The notes beneath the pieces were generated by a model. That model was not told where the DNA came from, ran no database searches, and saw only the letters and a program-made list of their open reading frames with translations. From positions 4,595,339 to 4,659,338 of the forward strand of contig NZ_CP036292.1 of NCBI RefSeq assembly GCF_007751715.1: 64,000 bases of DNA. Reading direction: 5' to 3'. Source of the stretch: Rosistilla oblonga. Its GTDB lineage: Bacteria > Planctomycetota > Planctomycetia > Pirellulales > Pirellulaceae. This document shows positions 61,133 to 64,000 of the stretch, one piece after another. How positions within the stretch are numbered: the first letter of the stretch is position 1; each line of letters starts with the position of its first letter. The translations under genes and the position numbers were made by a program.

Positions 61133-62342
61133 CGTTTCGACTCCTGGTTTCAGATACCCATTGAAAAGCTTGCGGCCCCCATGTCATCCAACGTCGCCGA
61201 GCGGCCGCAAATGCGGGCGACAATTCAAATTGAACCGACGCGTGCGCCAGAAACTGACGAGCCTCGGTTGTGTTGCGAATGATCAATCCTTGGTAAGCCG
61301 CCATTTGGCTGCGGCCTTGGACAATCAACTGAATCAGTACGCGGTCGACTTCGGGACGCTTCATTGCAGCCAACACAAAGCCGCCGGCGACACGCATAGG
61401 TTGCGAATCGGCATCGATAATCTTCAGCAGTCGCTTCGAAGCTTGAGGATCGAGCGCCGCCGCTTCGATTTGAACCGCGGAACGCCACGCCGCCGCAGAC
61501 GCCAATTCGACAATCCGATCCAGCCCCGCCGCTTGCCAATCGGCAACCAGCTTGCGACACAAGACGCGCTTCTGTTGATCGCTTTTGGCTAGCGGAATCA
61601 AAGCCGACCATTGCGACGCATCGCTGCGATCAACCATCGCTTGCCAAGAATCGTCGCGAGTTGAATCAAACGACAACCAAGCCGTGTGGACTGCCGTCGC
61701 ATCGTTGCCCGCCGCAGCCGTGATCAGCGCCATCGCTTGCCGACGCGTCGCTTGATTTTGCATTTCGGGGACCGCCAACAGGAGTTCGCGCTGCTGAGGC
61801 CGCGGCAAACGACGCAGCTGTTCCACGACCCGGTATCCTTCGCGAAGATCGTTTGATGACAACGCCGCGATCGCCTGCTCAAACTGTTCGACTAACGAAG
61901 CTTCTTTGGCTGCCGGAACGTCGGTCGGCTCGGCAGGCGACTGCTGCTCAGCTTCCGCCAACATTTCGGTTGGTTCAGTTGTTGTTTCCGGTCGCTCAGG
62001 ACGTTGCGGTGGAGTCGTTGGCGTTTGGTTGGTGACAGTTGGCTGCGTTGGAACCGCAACCGGATCTTGCGGAACGTTCGCATGACGACTGTTTTTCAGA
62101 TCACGGCCAAACTCCAGCTGCCAGCCGATCCCAAACGCCAGCAGCAGGCAGGCGGCGGTCGCCAGCCCGCCGTAGCGCAGCCGACGGATCCGGCGTCGGC
62201 GCCCCGCAGCCAACATATCCCACTGCTGACGAACCCGTTCGACGGGGATCGGTTGCCGCGCTGGATCGGCAGCCCGCAACAGCGCGTCCAATTCGGTGTC
62301 CAGCAGATCGCGGTTCGGTTTGGAATTTTGGTCCGACATCAC
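61047..62342 (-). CDS. transmembrane anti-sigma-like protein
   Basis: 431 residues. A soluble N-terminal part (about 1-55, RDLLDTELDALLRAADPARQ) is followed by one membrane helix (LATAACLLLAFGIGWQL, about 60-76). Next come a Pro/Thr/Glu-rich periplasmic linker (VTNQTPTTPPQRPERPETTT) and a helical C-terminal part with no known domain. It is encoded just after an ECF sigma gene (41 bp gap). It is therefore probably the sigma partner, although no zinc-binding HxxxCxxC motif is present. It overlaps the next gene by 86 bp. Confidence 0.6.
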   Translation of the reverse strand: MMSDQNSKPNRDLLDTELDALLRAADPARQPIPVERVRQQWDMLAAGRRRRIRRLRYGGLATAACLLLAFGIGWQLEFGRDLKNSRHANVPQDPVAVPTQPTVTNQTPTTPPQRPERPETTTEPTEMLAEAEQQSPAEPTDVPAAKEASLVEQFEQAIAALSSNDLREGYRVVEQLRRLPRPQQRELLLAVPEMQNQATRRQAMALITAAAGNDATAVHTAWLSFDSTRDDSWQAMVDRSDASQWSALIPLAKSDQQKRVLCRKLVADWQAAGLDRIVELASAAAWRSAVQIEAAALDPQASKRLLKIIDADSQPMRVAGGFVLAAMKRPEVDRVLIQLIVQGRSQMAAYQGLIIRNTTEARQFLAHASVQFELSPAFAAARRRWMTWGPQAFQWVSETRSRNDVQDGILQDDPLYQLRVVGVPGRGPIRG

Positions 62343-62383
62343 TTTGACTCAACTTCGATTACGTGCCTTGGTGAGCTCAAAGC

Positions 62384-62908
62384 TCACTCCTCGCGTAGAA
62401 TCTCTTTTAATCGTTGCCGCGCCACGTGGAGCGTCGCGTAAACGTTCTGCGTGCTGATCTCCAACAGCTCCCCCACTTCGGCAACCGATTTGGCCTCCCA
62501 AATCGTCAACGTCAGCACCTCCCGTTGCCGATCGGGCAACAACCCGATCGCCGTGCGAACCCGCTGCTGTTGTTCGCTCGCCAACAATTCCTCCACGGGC
62601 CCGCGCGACTTCGCCACAACGTCCGGCGCCGCCTCTTGGCATCCGGTTGGTTGCTTGCGAGCGGTCATTCGATCGCGAACACAATGGATTACGATTCGCC
62701 CAACCCAGGTTTGCAGCGTCGCTTGCCCGCGGAACCCTTTCCACGATTTCGCCACGCGAACCAAGGCGTCCTGGACGGCTTCCTCAGCAATTTCCGGGTC
62801 GCCTGAGAGTCGCTGAGCCATCCGCAGCCAATACGGCAACAACTCGCTGACCGCTTGTTCCAAAGTGGCGTGCGACAACGGTTTCCCATTCGAGCTCGCC
62901 TCATTCAT
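62384..62908 (-). CDS. ECF RNA polymerase sigma factor
   Basis: 174 residues from the ATG at 62908; longer starts up to 63046 add sequence unlike sigma factors. Region 2 is at EQAVSELLPYWLRMAQRLSG, EEAVQDALVRVAKSWKGFRG and LQTWVGRIVIHCVRDRM. Region 4 is at LPDRQREVLTLTIWEAKSVA and VGELLEISTQNVYATLHVAR. It precedes the membrane anti-sigma-like gene. The targets are unknown, perhaps the Gly-rich secreted protein that follows. Confidence 0.82.
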   Translation of the reverse strand: MNEASSNGKPLSHATLEQAVSELLPYWLRMAQRLSGDPEIAEEAVQDALVRVAKSWKGFRGQATLQTWVGRIVIHCVRDRMTARKQPTGCQEAAPDVVAKSRGPVEELLASEQQQRVRTAIGLLPDRQREVLTLTIWEAKSVAEVGELLEISTQNVYATLHVARQRLKEILREE

Positions 62909-63139
62909 AACCATCCACTTTGGACATGCCAGCTCGTTCGTTGTTAACCCGAGGTCCATTTGCTCGTTAGACACTCGCAGCGGCAGAAAACTCAAAGACA
63001 ATTTGAAAAGATTTTTTCCGCGCTGCTCGGTTGCGATCTGCGACAATGTTAGAGCAGTGAATTGGCGGATGCAAAAACAGCTTTGCAGCCGTCGACGATC
63101 GCGGGCATCGCCCCGGCAGACCCGTTGGATTTGTTATTC

Positions 63140-64000
63140 ATGAACGCCGCCAGCGAACAGCCGCAATTTGATCCGTATCACCAGTGGCTTGGAATTCCTC
63201 CAGACCAACAGCCAGCCAACCTGTATCGTCTGCTGGGGCTGGAGCGATTTGAGAGCGATGCCGATGTGATCGATGTCGCCGCGAACCGTCAGATCGCTTA
63301 TCTGCGACAAGTCGGCGTCGGCGCAAAACGAGATCCGGCGAAGCGTTTGGTCGCCGAACTCGCCGACGCGCGGCGGGTTTTGTTGAGCCCTCCTCTGCGG
63401 AAAGCCTACGACCGCCAACTGGTCGCTTCCTCGGCTCCGCAAACCGACGACGTCGAGAATCCATCATCCGACCGCCCACCAGCCGAATCGGAAACCATCC
63501 GTCACGGACCGTCGTTGCGGATTCCAACCCGACCGCCCCAAAAGCATTCGCGCCGCAAACGTCAACGCAAGTTTGCGCTCGGCGGTACGGCGATCCTGAC
63601 GGTCTTGGTCGTCGTTGGCGGCGGTTACTTGGCGACCCGCGGACCAACGACGATAGCCACCCCAGCAACGAAAACTGTCACCGCCAAAGTCGATCCAGCA
63701 GCGCCGCGGCGACATATTGTCCATAAGCCGATAATCGCGGGTGTTCCGCAGCCACCACGACATGTCGCATCGGATCCGAAAACGCGAAGTCTGACCGACG
63801 TCTTCGATCAAAAGTTTCGGTCTGCACAGCAGGCAACTCCGGCTGCGACGAGCTCTCCAGACAAACAAACTGATTCACTGCCGATCCTCGTCGATTTCGA
63901 AGGCGATGCCTGGCGGGCAGCGTTGGCGATCGACGACCTCGCGCTCTTCAATCAACATCATTCCGTTCGCGACGGGAAACTATTTGTGCTCCAGGCTGAG
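63140..64000 (+). CDS. planctomycete membrane protein, N-terminal part (runs off window)
   Basis: 287 codons from the ATG at 63140 to the window edge, without a stop. The N-terminus FDPYHQWLGIPPDQQPANLY and RLLGLERFESDADVIDVAAN is a domain often found at the start of planctomycete kinases and membrane proteins. It continues DPAKRLVAELADARRVLLSP and RKAYDRQL, with a J-domain-like look. One membrane helix follows (about 151-165, ALGGTAILTVLVVVGGGYLA), then a Thr/Ala/Pro-rich external part. The end is missing. It is divergent from the sigma gene. Confidence 0.7.
   Translation, partial: MNAASEQPQFDPYHQWLGIPPDQQPANLYRLLGLERFESDADVIDVAANRQIAYLRQVGVGAKRDPAKRLVAELADARRVLLSPPLRKAYDRQLVASSAPQTDDVENPSSDRPPAESETIRHGPSLRIPTRPPQKHSRRKRQRKFALGGTAILTVLVVVGGGYLATRGPTTIATPATKTVTAKVDPAAPRRHIVHKPIIAGVPQPPRHVASDPKTRSLTDVFDQKFRSAQQATPAATSSPDKQTDSLPILVDFEGDAWRAALAIDDLALFNQHHSVRDGKLFVLQAE

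Noticed and set aside
1-64000. Search for tRNA, rRNA, CRISPR arrays and integrase genes
   Set aside because: None could be recognised by eye; a short tRNA could still be missed without a covariance search.

Overview
This 64 kb window comes from a planctomycete chromosome, most likely a member of the Pirellulaceae (Rhodopirellula/Rosistilla-like). The lineage call rests on several family signatures. There are two copies of the planctomycete gene pair for a PSCyt1/DUF1549/DUF1553 cytochrome protein and a DUF1501 protein. There is also a DUF1559 prepilin-like protein beside a tiny lipoprotein, an ECF sigma / FecR-LamG operon, a membrane-anchored Hanks kinase, PQQ-propeller proteins and a histone-H1-like tailed protein. 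No rRNA, tRNA or CRISPR array was seen.

Layout. 1-5.7 kb (minus strand): an AsmA-like protein running off the window, a membrane glycosyltransferase cluster and a threonine-aldolase-like enzyme. 5.9-10.0 kb (plus): first cytochrome/DUF1501 pair. 10.0-21.0 kb: an accessory island with repeat DNA carrying GTCCCC/GGGGAC motifs, a DUF433/DUF5615 toxin-antitoxin-like pair, two tandem copies of a REP-associated (RAYT, Y1) transposase, and a lower-GC 1895-residue STAND NTPase with a Cap4/DUF4297-like nuclease N-terminus, which is a strong antiphage-defence candidate. The island ends at a diverged second copy of the last 106 bp of the upstream DUF1501 gene, so it is bracketed by imperfect direct repeats of a coding-gene tail.

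21-33 kb: PQQ propeller lipoprotein, FixJ-type response regulator, agarase-like glycosidase, serine/threonine kinase, beta-helix protein and SGNH esterase, then orphan EgtD and glutamate 5-kinase. 33.4-39.7 kb (minus): a sigma factor, FecR-LamG protein, cytochrome protein and DUF1501 operon. 40.7-42.1 kb: lipoprotein and DUF1559 protein with a clear terminator. 42.1-44.7 kb: an Rrf2 regulator with a haem-sensor-like protein, divergent from a c-type haem protein across a promoter and a perfect inverted repeat. 46.1-47.2 kb: a RES/Xre toxin-antitoxin locus with an apparently frameshifted toxin. Its antitoxin promoter has a spacer filled by a perfect 22 bp palindrome.

49.6-54.7 kb: a three-gene export or proteolysis cluster (GAF-HlyD, HlyD, and a PqqD-like/M50 protease/HlyD fusion) with no visible transporter or precursor peptide. 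54.9-64 kb: aquaglyceroporin, PQQ propeller, SRAP (YedK/HMCES) protein, an AP2-like plus histone-H1-like protein, a second sigma/anti-sigma locus and a truncated membrane protein.

Together the core genes fit a marine or polysaccharide-degrading planctomycete. Several genes are typical of sulfated-polysaccharide or glycan use (beta-helix, agarase-like, SGNH, SASA esterases) alongside the planctomycete-specific cytochrome/DUF1501 modules. The island at 10-21 kb is the clearest recently acquired and defence-related region. Many starts lack a Shine-Dalgarno sequence, so starts are chosen from signal peptides, overlaps and domain limits unless an RBS is named.
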